This document shows, piece after piece, positions 1 through 6,626 of a DNA stretch of 9,506 nucleotides. Both the position numbers and the translations under genes were made by a program. Origin of the DNA: Bryobacterales bacterium (GTDB taxonomy: Bacteria > Acidobacteriota > Terriglobia > Bryobacterales > Bryobacteraceae). Location: assembly GCA_003517725.1 (NCBI GenBank), contig DOZZ01000047.1:4421-13926 (forward strand), written 5' to 3'. The first letter of the stretch is position 1; each line of letters opens with the position of its first letter. Under the pieces are notes generated by a model, which was not told the DNA's origin, ran no database searches, and worked only from the letters and a program-made list of their open reading frames with translations.

Positions 1-240
1 ATGAACGGGACCGTGGGGCACGAGATGCGCAAGCTCCAGCTGTACCAATATCCCTTGCCGCCGGACGCGCTGGTGATTCTCCATTCCGACGGATTGAGCG
101 CGAACTGGGCGCTCGAAAAATATCCCGGACTGACGTCCCACCACCCCAGCGTGATTGCCGCCGTCCTGTTGCGGGACTTCCGCCGGTTGCGCGATGACGC
201 TACAGTAGTGGTGTTTCACGCGTCGGATTTCACACCATGA
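1..240 (+). CDS. SpoIIE/RsbX-type PP2C serine phosphatase, C-terminal part (5' end outside window)
   Basis: Only the last 79 residues are visible. The segment contains the late PP2C/SpoIIE core: a GTVGHE stretch, the aspartate-containing LILHSDG-type motif (here VILHSDGLSANW, around residues 25-36) and the closing RDDATVVV strand (residues 64-71). SpoIIE/RsbX-like proteins dephosphorylate STAS-domain anti-sigma antagonists in partner-switching circuits, using metal-binding aspartates; HSDG is one of those sites. A complete domain is about 190 residues, so the ATG at base 1 is almost certainly an internal methionine. The stop codon overlaps the start of the next gene in ATGA (237-240), which implies translational coupling. 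The next gene begins with an RsbT/RsbW-like ATPase domain, which fits an Rsb-type module. I infer that STAS and RsbT genes lie upstream, but they are outside the window. Confidence 0.85.
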   Translation: MNGTVGHEMRKLQLYQYPLPPDALVILHSDGLSANWALEKYPGLTSHHPSVIAAVLLRDFRRLRDDATVVVFHASDFTP

Positions 241-2414
241 GCTTTGCGGTCATATCAGTTCGTATCCAATACGAGCACGATGTCGTGGCCGCCCGGCAGC
301 GCACACGCCAGATCGCGCAGGCGCTGGGCTTCGAACCGCAACAGCAGACCCGGCTGGCCACCGCGGTTTCCGAGATTGCCCGCAACACGCTGGTGTACGG
401 GGGCGGCGGCAAAGTCGAGTTTCTCGTCGAAGGCACTACCTCGCCGCAGTTGCTCTCTATCGTTGTCAGCGATAAGGGGCCGGGAATTCCCAACCTGGAC
501 GAGATTCTGGAGGGAAGATATTGCTCGACCACCGGCATGGGCCTCGGCATCGTTGGGGCGCAGCGCTTGATGGATCGTTTCTCGATCGATACGGCGGCGG
601 GCAAAGGCACGACGGTGTACTTAGGCAAGCTGCTGCCGCGGCGCGCGCCCTTAGTGTCGGCCAAAGGCGTCTCCGAAATGACGGAAAGGCTCGCGCGCGA
701 GAAGCCCAAAGACCTGCTCGCCGAGTTTCGTGAGCAGAATCAGGAACTGGTCCGCACGCTCGATGAACTGCGCCGGCGCCAGGACGAATTGATCAGCCTG
801 AACCGTGAACTGGAAGATACCAACCGCGGCGTAGTCGCGCTCTACGCGGAACTCGATGAGAAAGCCGACCATCTGCGGCGCGCCGATGAAGTGAAATCGC
901 GCTTTCTGTCGAACATGAGCCATGAGTTCCGCACGCCGTTGAACTCCATCTGCGCGCTCTCCCGCGTCCTGCAGGAGCACACCGATGGCCCGCTCGCTCC
1001 AGAACAGGAGGTGCAGGTCAGTTACATACGCCAATCGGCCGAGAGCCTTACCGAACTGGTGAACGATCTTCTCGATCTGGCCAAGGTAGAGGCCGGCAAG
1101 ATCGTGCTGCATCCAGTGGATTTCGAAGTGAACAAGTTGTTTGGCGCGCTGCGCGGCATGCTCCGCCCGCTGCTGGCCGGCGTCTCGGTCAACCTCGTTT
1201 TCGAAGAACCGCGGAGCCTGCCCCTGATGTACACGGATGAGGGCAAGGTATCGCAAATTCTGCGTAACTTCATCTCGAATGCTCTGAAGTTCACGGAGGC
1301 GGGCGAGGTGCGTGTCTCGGCGCAGTACGACGACGCCGATGCATCGGTGGTGTTCCGGGTACAAGACACGGGAATCGGAATCGCCGCGGAATATCAGGAG
1401 ATCATTTTCCAGGAGTTCACCCAGGTGGATGGCCCCATCCAACGCAAGGTCAAAGGCACGGGGCTGGGATTGCCCCTGTCGAAAAAATTAGCCGAGCTTC
1501 TGGGCGGATCGGTCAGTGTCGAAAGCAAAGTGGGGATTGGCTCGACTTTCTCGGTGCGAGTGCCGAAAGTGTACAGCCTGGCGGGACACGTCGGGCTCGT
1601 CGAGCCACCGATCCAGGTAGAACCTTCCCGCCTTCCGGTTCTGTTGGTGGAAGATCACGATGAAACGCGTCTTATCTACCAGAAATTCCTGGGTTCGTCG
1701 CGTTGGCAGATGATTGGCGCGCGGTCGGTGAGGGAAACCGAAAATATTCTTCGGAATGTGCGTCCCGTCGCCATTGTGCTCGATATCATGCTGCAGGGCG
1801 AGGACAGTTGGAACTTACTGGCGAAGCTCAAATCGAATCGCGAGACCTCTTCCATTCCGGTGCTGGTCGCCACCACGGCGGATGACCGCGGCAAGGCTAT
1901 GGCCCTGGGCGCGGACGCTTACGCGGCGAAACCGCTGACCGCGGCAGTCTTGCTGGAACAACTGGCGGCCTGGACTGGCGTCGACCTCACCCGAACCGTG
2001 CTGCTGGTGGACGATCAGGAGGTTTCACGCTACTTGTTCAAACAATTGTTCAGCCAGCGCGGCATCCGGTTTTTGGAGGCGGTACACGGCGCCGAAGGCC
2101 TGCGCGTCGCGCGCCAGGAGAAGCCCGACCTGATCATCATGGATTTGACCATGCCTGAAATGAACGGCTTCGAGGCAATTGGGGGCCTGCAGGCGGACAC
2201 AGCGTTGCGCCACATCCCCGTAATCGTAGCGACCTCAAGAACGCTCTCGGCCGAGGAGACCAGCCAGCTGGCGGGCCGGGTTGCGGCGGTGTTGCCGAAG
2301 GCGAGTCTTTCAGAACACGGCGTCAAACGGCGGCTGCGCGCAATACTCACCCAAGCGGGCCTGGCGGATCTTCTGCCCGACCCGAAAACAGCGTCTCAGA
2401 CGGCGGCCGAATGA
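237..2414 (+). CDS. Hybrid histidine kinase: RsbT-like ATPase - coiled coil - HisKA - HATPase - REC - REC
   Basis: This 725-residue, apparently cytoplasmic sensor kinase has no membrane segment. Residues 1-135 form an RsbT/RsbW-like GHKL ATPase, with an N-box E46-x3-N50, a G1 box at D79 (DKGPGI) and a G2 box GMGLGI at 100-105. A charged heptad-like linker (about 150-218) follows. The HisKA domain has H229 in SHEFRTPLN. The second ATPase has N344/N348, DTGIGI from D377 and GTGLGL at 407-412. Receiver 1 (about 467-580) has acidic E472/D473, phosphoacceptor D516 and K565. Receiver 2 (about 586-705) has D592/D593, D636 in MDLTMPEMNG and K688. Both kinase and receiver sites look intact, so autophosphorylation and intramolecular phosphorelay are expected. 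The N-terminal ATPase may act as a serine kinase on a STAS partner or may only bind one; sequence alone does not decide. The start overlaps the upstream stop in ATGA and has no strong ribosome site, so translation is probably coupled. Receiver 1 has MLQG where most receivers have M-x-P-x-x-G. Confidence 0.92.
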   Translation: MSFAVISVRIQYEHDVVAARQRTRQIAQALGFEPQQQTRLATAVSEIARNTLVYGGGGKVEFLVEGTTSPQLLSIVVSDKGPGIPNLDEILEGRYCSTTGMGLGIVGAQRLMDRFSIDTAAGKGTTVYLGKLLPRRAPLVSAKGVSEMTERLAREKPKDLLAEFREQNQELVRTLDELRRRQDELISLNRELEDTNRGVVALYAELDEKADHLRRADEVKSRFLSNMSHEFRTPLNSICALSRVLQEHTDGPLAPEQEVQVSYIRQSAESLTELVNDLLDLAKVEAGKIVLHPVDFEVNKLFGALRGMLRPLLAGVSVNLVFEEPRSLPLMYTDEGKVSQILRNFISNALKFTEAGEVRVSAQYDDADASVVFRVQDTGIGIAAEYQEIIFQEFTQVDGPIQRKVKGTGLGLPLSKKLAELLGGSVSVESKVGIGSTFSVRVPKVYSLAGHVGLVEPPIQVEPSRLPVLLVEDHDETRLIYQKFLGSSRWQMIGARSVRETENILRNVRPVAIVLDIMLQGEDSWNLLAKLKSNRETSSIPVLVATTADDRGKAMALGADAYAAKPLTAAVLLEQLAAWTGVDLTRTVLLVDDQEVSRYLFKQLFSQRGIRFLEAVHGAEGLRVARQEKPDLIIMDLTMPEMNGFEAIGGLQADTALRHIPVIVATSRTLSAEETSQLAGRVAAVLPKASLSEHGVKRRLRAILTQAGLADLLPDPKTASQTAAE

Positions 2415-4285
2415 AGGAGGACCTGGCGCTGCCCGTAATTTTAAATGTCGACGACGACGAGGCCGGCCGATATGTGGTCAGCCGGCAGCTGAAGAAAGCC
2501 GGGTACGACATTGTGGAAGCCGCGACCGGCGCGGATGCCTTGCGGCTGGCCGAGGAACACAAACCGGATTTGATCCTTTTGGACGTCCGGCTTCCGGACA
2601 TGGACGGGTTCGAGGTGTGCCGCCGCATTCGCGCCAATCCGCGCATCTCCGGCATTCCCGTGCTGCAACTTTCGGCCTCCTATCGCGATGTGACCTCCCA
2701 GGTCAAGGGTCTGGAAAACGGCGCGGACGGCTACTTGACGGAACCGGCCGAACCCGAATTTCTGGCGGCCACCATTAATTCGCTCTTGCGCATGAAGGGC
2801 GCGGAGCAACTGGTTCTGCGGGCGGCCCGCCAGTGGGACGCAACTTTCCATGCCATTCAGGACGGCATCGCCTTGCTGGATCTGGAGGGTGAAGTGGTTC
2901 AGGCCAACCAGGCCTATGCCCAGCTGGCGGCGTTAGATCCGGCGCACATTTCCGTGAGCCTGCAAAAACTCCTGAAACAGCTTCGTTCCACCGGAACCAG
3001 AGTCGCGGCGGAGGAGACCGTACAGCACAGAGCGATCTCGATCACCATGGACTGCGTCCTGGGCGAGAAGCAGGAAATTTGCGGGGCCGTGTGCCTGGTC
3101 GCCGATGTAACCGAGCGGAACCAATTCGAACTGAACTTGCGCCAGACGCAAAAGCTGGAGAGTTTAGGCGTCCTGGCCGGCGGCATTGCCCACGATTTCA
3201 ACAATCTGCTGGTCGGCATCCTGGGCAACGCCAGCCTGGCTGGACAGATGGTCCCGCCAGGGGGCCCAGTGGCCAAGCTTCTGGATGACGTGGTCATGGC
3301 CGGCCAGCGCGCGGCGCACCTGACCCGCCAGATGCTGGCCTATGCCGGTAAGGGCCGTTTCATCATCGAACGCGTCGACCTTTCGAGCCTGGTCGCGGAT
3401 ATGACCAGGTTAGTCGATACCTCCATCCCGAAGAACGTCGAGTTGCATTTGGAACTGGACCGGGAGCTGCCGGCCGTGGAGGCGGACGCCGGCCAGCTGC
3501 AGCAGGTAGTCATGAACCTGGTCCTGAATGCGGCCGAATCGATCGGCGCGCAAGCGGGCGCGGTGACGGTGCGCACCGGCGCCCGCCACCTCGATCGTCG
3601 CCACATCCGCAAGGAACTGGAAGACGCGGAGATCGAAAGTGGCGCCTACGTATTTCTGGAGGTGCTGGATACCGGGTGCGGCATGGACGAAGCCACCAAG
3701 AGCCGCATCTTCGATCCATTTTTCACCACCAAGTTTACCGGTCGCGGGCTTGGGCTGGCGGCGGTCACCGGTATCGTTCGCGGACACAAAGGCGCGATCC
3801 GGGTGAAGAGCACTCCGGGCCAAGGCAGCACGTTCATTGTCTTTTTTCCCGCCGCGAACGCGACCCGGACTGATGCGCCGGTGCTGCAAGCGCCGTCCCA
3901 GACAGAACTGAGTGGCGCGGGAACCATCCTGGTCGTGGACGATGAGGACATTGTCCTGCGCGCCGTAAAGATCGGGCTCGAACGACAAGGCTACCAGGTG
4001 CTGCAGGCGTCAAGCGGCGGCGCCGCGATCGAGCTCTTTCAGCGCGAGCGAAACCGCATCGTCGGAGTGCTTTTGGATTCGAGCATGCCCGGTATGGGCG
4101 GGCATGAGGTTCTACCGGAATTGCGTAAAATCAAGCCTGACATTCACGTGATCGTATCCAGCGGCTATAGTGAAGCCGAAACAATACGGCTATTCTCCGG
4201 CCAGACGATATCAGGATTCCTGCAGAAACCATACACCTCAACTCGATTAGCGGAAGAGATCAAAAGGGCGCTTCAACGAGGGTAG
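2411..4285 (+). CDS. Hybrid histidine kinase: REC - PAS-like - HisKA - HATPase - REC
   Basis: This 624-residue cytoplasmic kinase has receivers at both ends. Receiver 1 (1-125) has a DDDE acidic cluster near residue 16 and phosphoacceptor D58 in LLDVRLPDMDG, but the usual K-P pair reads E111-P112 (YLTEP). A PAS-like segment follows (about 142-232, beginning WDATFHAIQDGIALLD). The kinase core has H261 in GGIAHDFNNLL, the NtrB-like variant of the H box, then N369/N373, a G1 box at D420 (DTGCGM) and a G2 box from G444 (GRGLGL). Receiver 2 (about 504-622) is canonical, with D510/D511, D556 (LLDSSMPGMGG) and K606 in FLQKP. The start overlaps the previous stop in ATGA. A perfect AAGGAGG (2414-2420) lies inside codons 2-4 rather than upstream. 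The protein probably receives phosphate from, or passes it to, the neighbouring kinase. No transcription-factor output domain is present. The PAS ligand and downstream target are unknown. Confidence 0.92.
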   Translation: MKEDLALPVILNVDDDEAGRYVVSRQLKKAGYDIVEAATGADALRLAEEHKPDLILLDVRLPDMDGFEVCRRIRANPRISGIPVLQLSASYRDVTSQVKGLENGADGYLTEPAEPEFLAATINSLLRMKGAEQLVLRAARQWDATFHAIQDGIALLDLEGEVVQANQAYAQLAALDPAHISVSLQKLLKQLRSTGTRVAAEETVQHRAISITMDCVLGEKQEICGAVCLVADVTERNQFELNLRQTQKLESLGVLAGGIAHDFNNLLVGILGNASLAGQMVPPGGPVAKLLDDVVMAGQRAAHLTRQMLAYAGKGRFIIERVDLSSLVADMTRLVDTSIPKNVELHLELDRELPAVEADAGQLQQVVMNLVLNAAESIGAQAGAVTVRTGARHLDRRHIRKELEDAEIESGAYVFLEVLDTGCGMDEATKSRIFDPFFTTKFTGRGLGLAAVTGIVRGHKGAIRVKSTPGQGSTFIVFFPAANATRTDAPVLQAPSQTELSGAGTILVVDDEDIVLRAVKIGLERQGYQVLQASSGGAAIELFQRERNRIVGVLLDSSMPGMGGHEVLPELRKIKPDIHVIVSSGYSEAETIRLFSGQTISGFLQKPYTSTRLAEEIKRALQRG

Positions 4286-4307
4286 CGGAACAGAGGGCAT
4301 GGTCACG

Positions 4308-4652
4308 CTATTTCTGAGGTCGAGAATGTCTTGCAGAGGAGATGGGTAAGAATCGGAAGGCAAGAACGGCCTCGCGGGTCGCTCTTGCCCGTACGGGTTC
4401 TTTCAGCGATTTGGCCGGAGCCAGATCGACGGCGACACCGAGGCTATCCGCGAGCCGATTCTGAATGTGGACCAGCTCAAGCAACGAGAGTTGCTTCGCC
4501 GCGTCAAATTCGGCCATCGGATCGACATCGGAACGATGACTGACCGCCGTTCCGCGCGCGTAGGAGCCGAACGGGAACAGCCGCTCGATCCCCGCGGCCC
4601 GCAACTCGGCTTCATGGTTCCGTAAGGCAGGGATGATCGTGGACTTGTCCAT
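4308..4652 (-). CDS. MntA-type minimal nucleotidyltransferase, apparently without HepT partner
   Basis: The 114-residue product matches the small polymerase-beta-fold nucleotidyltransferases (MNT/MntA). It shows an N-terminal helix (LRNHEAELRAAGIERL), then FGSYARG with G29-S30, the catalytic pair D42-V-D44, and a third acidic residue D76 in VAVDLAP. The spacing between GS and DxD is 11 residues rather than the usual 10, and P45-M46 replaces the common hydrophobic pair after the second Asp. Members act as antitoxins that AMPylate HEPN toxins (HepT), or have unknown substrates. The start at 4652 is chosen because AGGA (minus-strand, plus coordinates 4661-4664) lies 8 nt upstream. Opening the frame further to 4733 would run into the tRNA gene. 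No HEPN-like gene is adjacent: upstream is the tRNA and downstream is the convergent kinase gene, ending 22 bp away. The tail after REAVLAF is about 15 residues longer than I expect for the family. The gene may be an orphan or remnant antitoxin. Confidence 0.8.
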   Translation of the reverse strand: MDKSTIIPALRNHEAELRAAGIERLFPFGSYARGTAVSHRSDVDPMAEFDAAKQLSLLELVHIQNRLADSLGVAVDLAPAKSLKEPVRARATREAVLAFRFLPISSARHSRPQK

Positions 4653-4660
4653 ACAGCGTA

Positions 4661-4664
4661 TCCT
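4661..4664 (-). promoter_or_regulatory. Shine-Dalgarno AGGA of the MNT gene
   Basis: On the minus strand AGGA is followed by 8 nt and then the ATG at 4652. This decides the start codon against the longer frame that would overlap the tRNA. Confidence 0.6.
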
Positions 4665-4684
4665 GAAGTCACATTGGTTTCGAT

Positions 4685-4709
4685 GCCAAAGGGCAGCCTG
4701 ACATTTGGC
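4685..4709 (-). terminator. Possible weak hairpin at the tRNA-Ser 3' end
   Basis: GCCAAA at 4685-4690 and TTTGGC at 4704-4709 form a 6-bp inverted repeat with a 13-nt loop. One arm includes the encoded CCA end and discriminator base of the tRNA. No run of T follows on the minus strand, so it is at best a poor intrinsic terminator; chance or a role in 3' processing are alternatives. Confidence 0.25.
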
Positions 4710-4795
4710 GGTGAGGGTGGGATTCGAACCCACGGAACCCGCGAAGGTTCAACGGTTTTCGAGACCGCCCGATTCAACCGCTCTCGCACCTCACC
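4706..4795 (-). tRNA. tRNA-Ser(CGA), reading UCG, with encoded CCA
   Basis: The minus strand folds into a class II tRNA. The 7-bp acceptor stem pairs GGTGAGG (4789-4795) with CCTCACC (4710-4716), the discriminator is G (4709), and CCA is encoded at 4706-4708. The anticodon stem is GCGGT/ACCGT, closing the loop CTCGAAA with anticodon CGA at plus positions 4759-4761. A long variable arm (a stem formed by GAACC and GGTTC around TTCGCG) is the serine hallmark. The T arm is GTGGG-TTCGAAT-CCCAC. All arms pair well, so the gene looks functional. It is transcribed divergently from the sppA-led operon and in the same direction as the MNT gene, whose start lies 53 bp beyond the CCA. Confidence 0.95.
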
Positions 4796-4882
4796 GTGCT
4801 TCGGACAACGTCTTTCTCACTATATCAGCTTCCCCGCCCCTGACGCCGCAAGCCGCTGTGATACTGTCGGGGCAGAAGGAGC
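4796..4882. promoter_or_regulatory. Divergent intergenic region between tRNA-Ser and sppA
   Basis: These 87 bases must drive the tRNA leftwards and probably the five-gene operon rightwards. On the minus strand TATAGT (plus 4819-4824) lies 23 nt before the tRNA 5' end and is a fair -10 box, but no good -35 stands 16-18 nt upstream of it. On the plus strand GATACT (4860-4865) is only a weak -10 candidate. No operator-like palindrome was recognised. Confidence 0.4.
4874..4881 (+). promoter_or_regulatory. Shine-Dalgarno AGAAGGAG of sppA
   Basis: A strong AGAAGGAG lies in front of two in-frame GTG codons. It is only 1 nt from GTG 4883, too close for normal initiation, and 13 nt from GTG 4895, rather far. 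Neither spacing is ideal, so the exact start stays open. Confidence 0.5.
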
Positions 4883-6625
4883 GTGCCCGATCCCGTGGCG
4901 AAATTTCTGGTTGGAATTCTCACCGGCTTCATCCTGACTGTCCTGGTCCTCGTCCTGATCGGCTTCACGCTCGCCCGCTTGCGCTCCAAGCCTCCCGAAA
5001 TCGCTTCGAACTCCACCCTCGTTCTGCGCCTCGACGGCAGCCTCCCGGAGCGCCCGCCGCTCGAATTTCCGCTGCCCATCTTTGAGCAAAAAAGCCCGCT
5101 CACCGTGGAGGAAGTCTGGGCCCTCCTGCGGGAGGCCGCCACCGATCCCCGGATCACGGCCGTGGTGTTCGAACCCGCCGGCCTGCAGATCGGCTGGGCC
5201 AAGATGCAGGAGCTGCGCGCCGACCTCCAACAATTCAAGAAGTCCGGCAAACCCCTCTACGCCTATTTGAAAAGTCCCGGCGCCCGTGAGTATTACGTCG
5301 CCACGGCCGCTAACCGGATCTACATGCCGCCGGAGGATATGCTCAACCTGAAGGGCCTGCGCTTTGAGCTCACCTATTTCAAACGCACCCTCGACAAGCT
5401 TGGCGTGCAGGTGGAAATCGAGCACGCCGGCAAGTACAAAGATTTCGGCGATATGTTCACGCGCACGTCGCTCAGCCCCGAAACCGAAGAGGTCATGAAC
5501 AGCGTTATCGATGATCTCTACGGCGATCTGGTGCAGGCCATTGCCACCGGACGTCGTCAGGATGCCGCCAAAGTGCGCGCCACCATCGATCAGGGCCCGC
5601 TGCTGGCGAATCAAGCGCTACAGACTGGCCTGGTGGATGAGCTGCGCTATGAAGATGAGATGTTCGGCGGGTTGAAGATCGCACTTAAACAATCCGCGCT
5701 GAAGAAGGTGTCCGAGCGCGATTACCTGCACGCCTCCAACCCGAACGCGGGTTCGGGCCAGAAGATCGCGCTGATCGTCGGCGAGGGTACCATCACCCGC
5801 GGCGACCCAGAAACCAGCGATAACGAATCCGGCATCGAGGCCGAAGGCTTTGGCAAACTGCTGCGCAAAGTTGGCAACGACAGCAGCATCAAAGGCGTCA
5901 TCGTGCGCATCGATTCACCGGGTGGTGAGAGCTATGCCTCGGATGAACTGTGGCGCGCCATGAACCAGCTCGGCAAGAAGAAGCCCGTGGTCATTTCGAT
6001 GTCGGATGCCGCGGCGTCCGGCGGCTACTACATGGCCATGACCGGCGACCCCATCGTGGCCTACCCCGGCACCCTGACCGGCTCGATCGGCGTGGTCTTC
6101 GGCAAGCCCAACCTGCACGGACTCTACGACAAGCTGGGCGTCGACAAAAACATCATCTCGCGCGGCCACTTCGCGACCATCGATTCCGACGATAAGCCGC
6201 TCGACGACGAAGGCCGCCAGAAGCTGCGCCAAGGCATCGACGATAATTATCGCAGCTTTGTCACCAAGGTGGCGGCCGCCCGCAAGCGCAAGTTTGAAGA
6301 GATCGAGCCGCTGGCGCAGGGCCGTGTGTGGCTCGGCGACCAAGCCAAAAACAACGGCCTGGTGGACCGCCTCGGCGGCTTCGATGCGGCGATCGAGTTG
6401 ATCAAACAGCGCGCCAAAATTCCAGCCGGCGAAAAAGTGGCGCTCACCCTCTATCCGCCCCGCCGTACCTGGCTCGATGTGGCCTTGCAGCCGCCTTCCC
6501 CCGATGCCCTGATGCAATCTCGTATCAAAGCGCTGCTGCCCTCCGCCGCCAGCGACCCCTCGCTGCGCCTGCTGCTGCAGGGCGGCATGCTGCGGCTCGC
6601 GCCCTTCTCTATAAGTTTCCACTAA
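4883..6625 (+). CDS. sppA: Signal peptide peptidase SppA, long (67K-type) form, peptidase family S49
   Basis: SppA degrades signal peptides left in the cytoplasmic membrane after secretion. The 580-residue product has a single N-terminal membrane anchor (about residues 6-31) followed by two tandem S49 domains, as in the 618-residue E. coli enzyme. The catalytic dyad is visible: K186 in the N-terminal repeat (AGKYKDF, equivalent to the E. coli GxYK lysine) and S379 in the C-terminal repeat (AAASGGYYMAM). Further S49 marks are VIVRIDSPGG (around residue 340) and GTLTGSIGV. The start is GTG 4883 or the in-frame GTG 4895 (MAKFLVG), which looks more natural as an N-terminus; the AGAAGGAG upstream does not settle it. 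The gene begins an apparent operon and is separated from cyaY by one base. No frameshift or lost active residue was seen. Confidence 0.93.
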   Translation: MPDPVAKFLVGILTGFILTVLVLVLIGFTLARLRSKPPEIASNSTLVLRLDGSLPERPPLEFPLPIFEQKSPLTVEEVWALLREAATDPRITAVVFEPAGLQIGWAKMQELRADLQQFKKSGKPLYAYLKSPGAREYYVATAANRIYMPPEDMLNLKGLRFELTYFKRTLDKLGVQVEIEHAGKYKDFGDMFTRTSLSPETEEVMNSVIDDLYGDLVQAIATGRRQDAAKVRATIDQGPLLANQALQTGLVDELRYEDEMFGGLKIALKQSALKKVSERDYLHASNPNAGSGQKIALIVGEGTITRGDPETSDNESGIEAEGFGKLLRKVGNDSSIKGVIVRIDSPGGESYASDELWRAMNQLGKKKPVVISMSDAAASGGYYMAMTGDPIVAYPGTLTGSIGVVFGKPNLHGLYDKLGVDKNIISRGHFATIDSDDKPLDDEGRQKLRQGIDDNYRSFVTKVAAARKRKFEEIEPLAQGRVWLGDQAKNNGLVDRLGGFDAAIELIKQRAKIPAGEKVALTLYPPRRTWLDVALQPPSPDALMQSRIKALLPSAASDPSLRLLLQGGMLRLAPFSISFH

Positions 6626-6626
6626 T

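Noticed and set aside
1..240. Treating the ATG at base 1 as the true start of a 79-residue protein
   Set aside because: The sequence is only the end of a PP2C/SpoIIE domain; the earlier motifs of the fold must lie upstream.
651..1442. 263-codon open frame on the - strand inside the first kinase
   Set aside because: It is the mirror of the HisKA/HATPase coding region and matches no family I recognise.
4653..4733. Upstream extension of the MNT gene to ATG 4733
   Set aside because: It would overlap the tRNA 3' half, and the added 27 residues have no family resemblance. The AGGA before ATG 4652 supports the shorter form.
4835..4870. Sigma-70-type promoter for sppA (CTGACG ... GATACT)
   Set aside because: The spacing is only about 14 nt and both boxes are poor matches, so it is not listed as a promoter by itself.
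4705..5085. 126-codon + strand frame crossing the tRNA and the start of sppA
   Set aside because: It reads through a convincing tRNA on the other strand and overlaps sppA out of frame.
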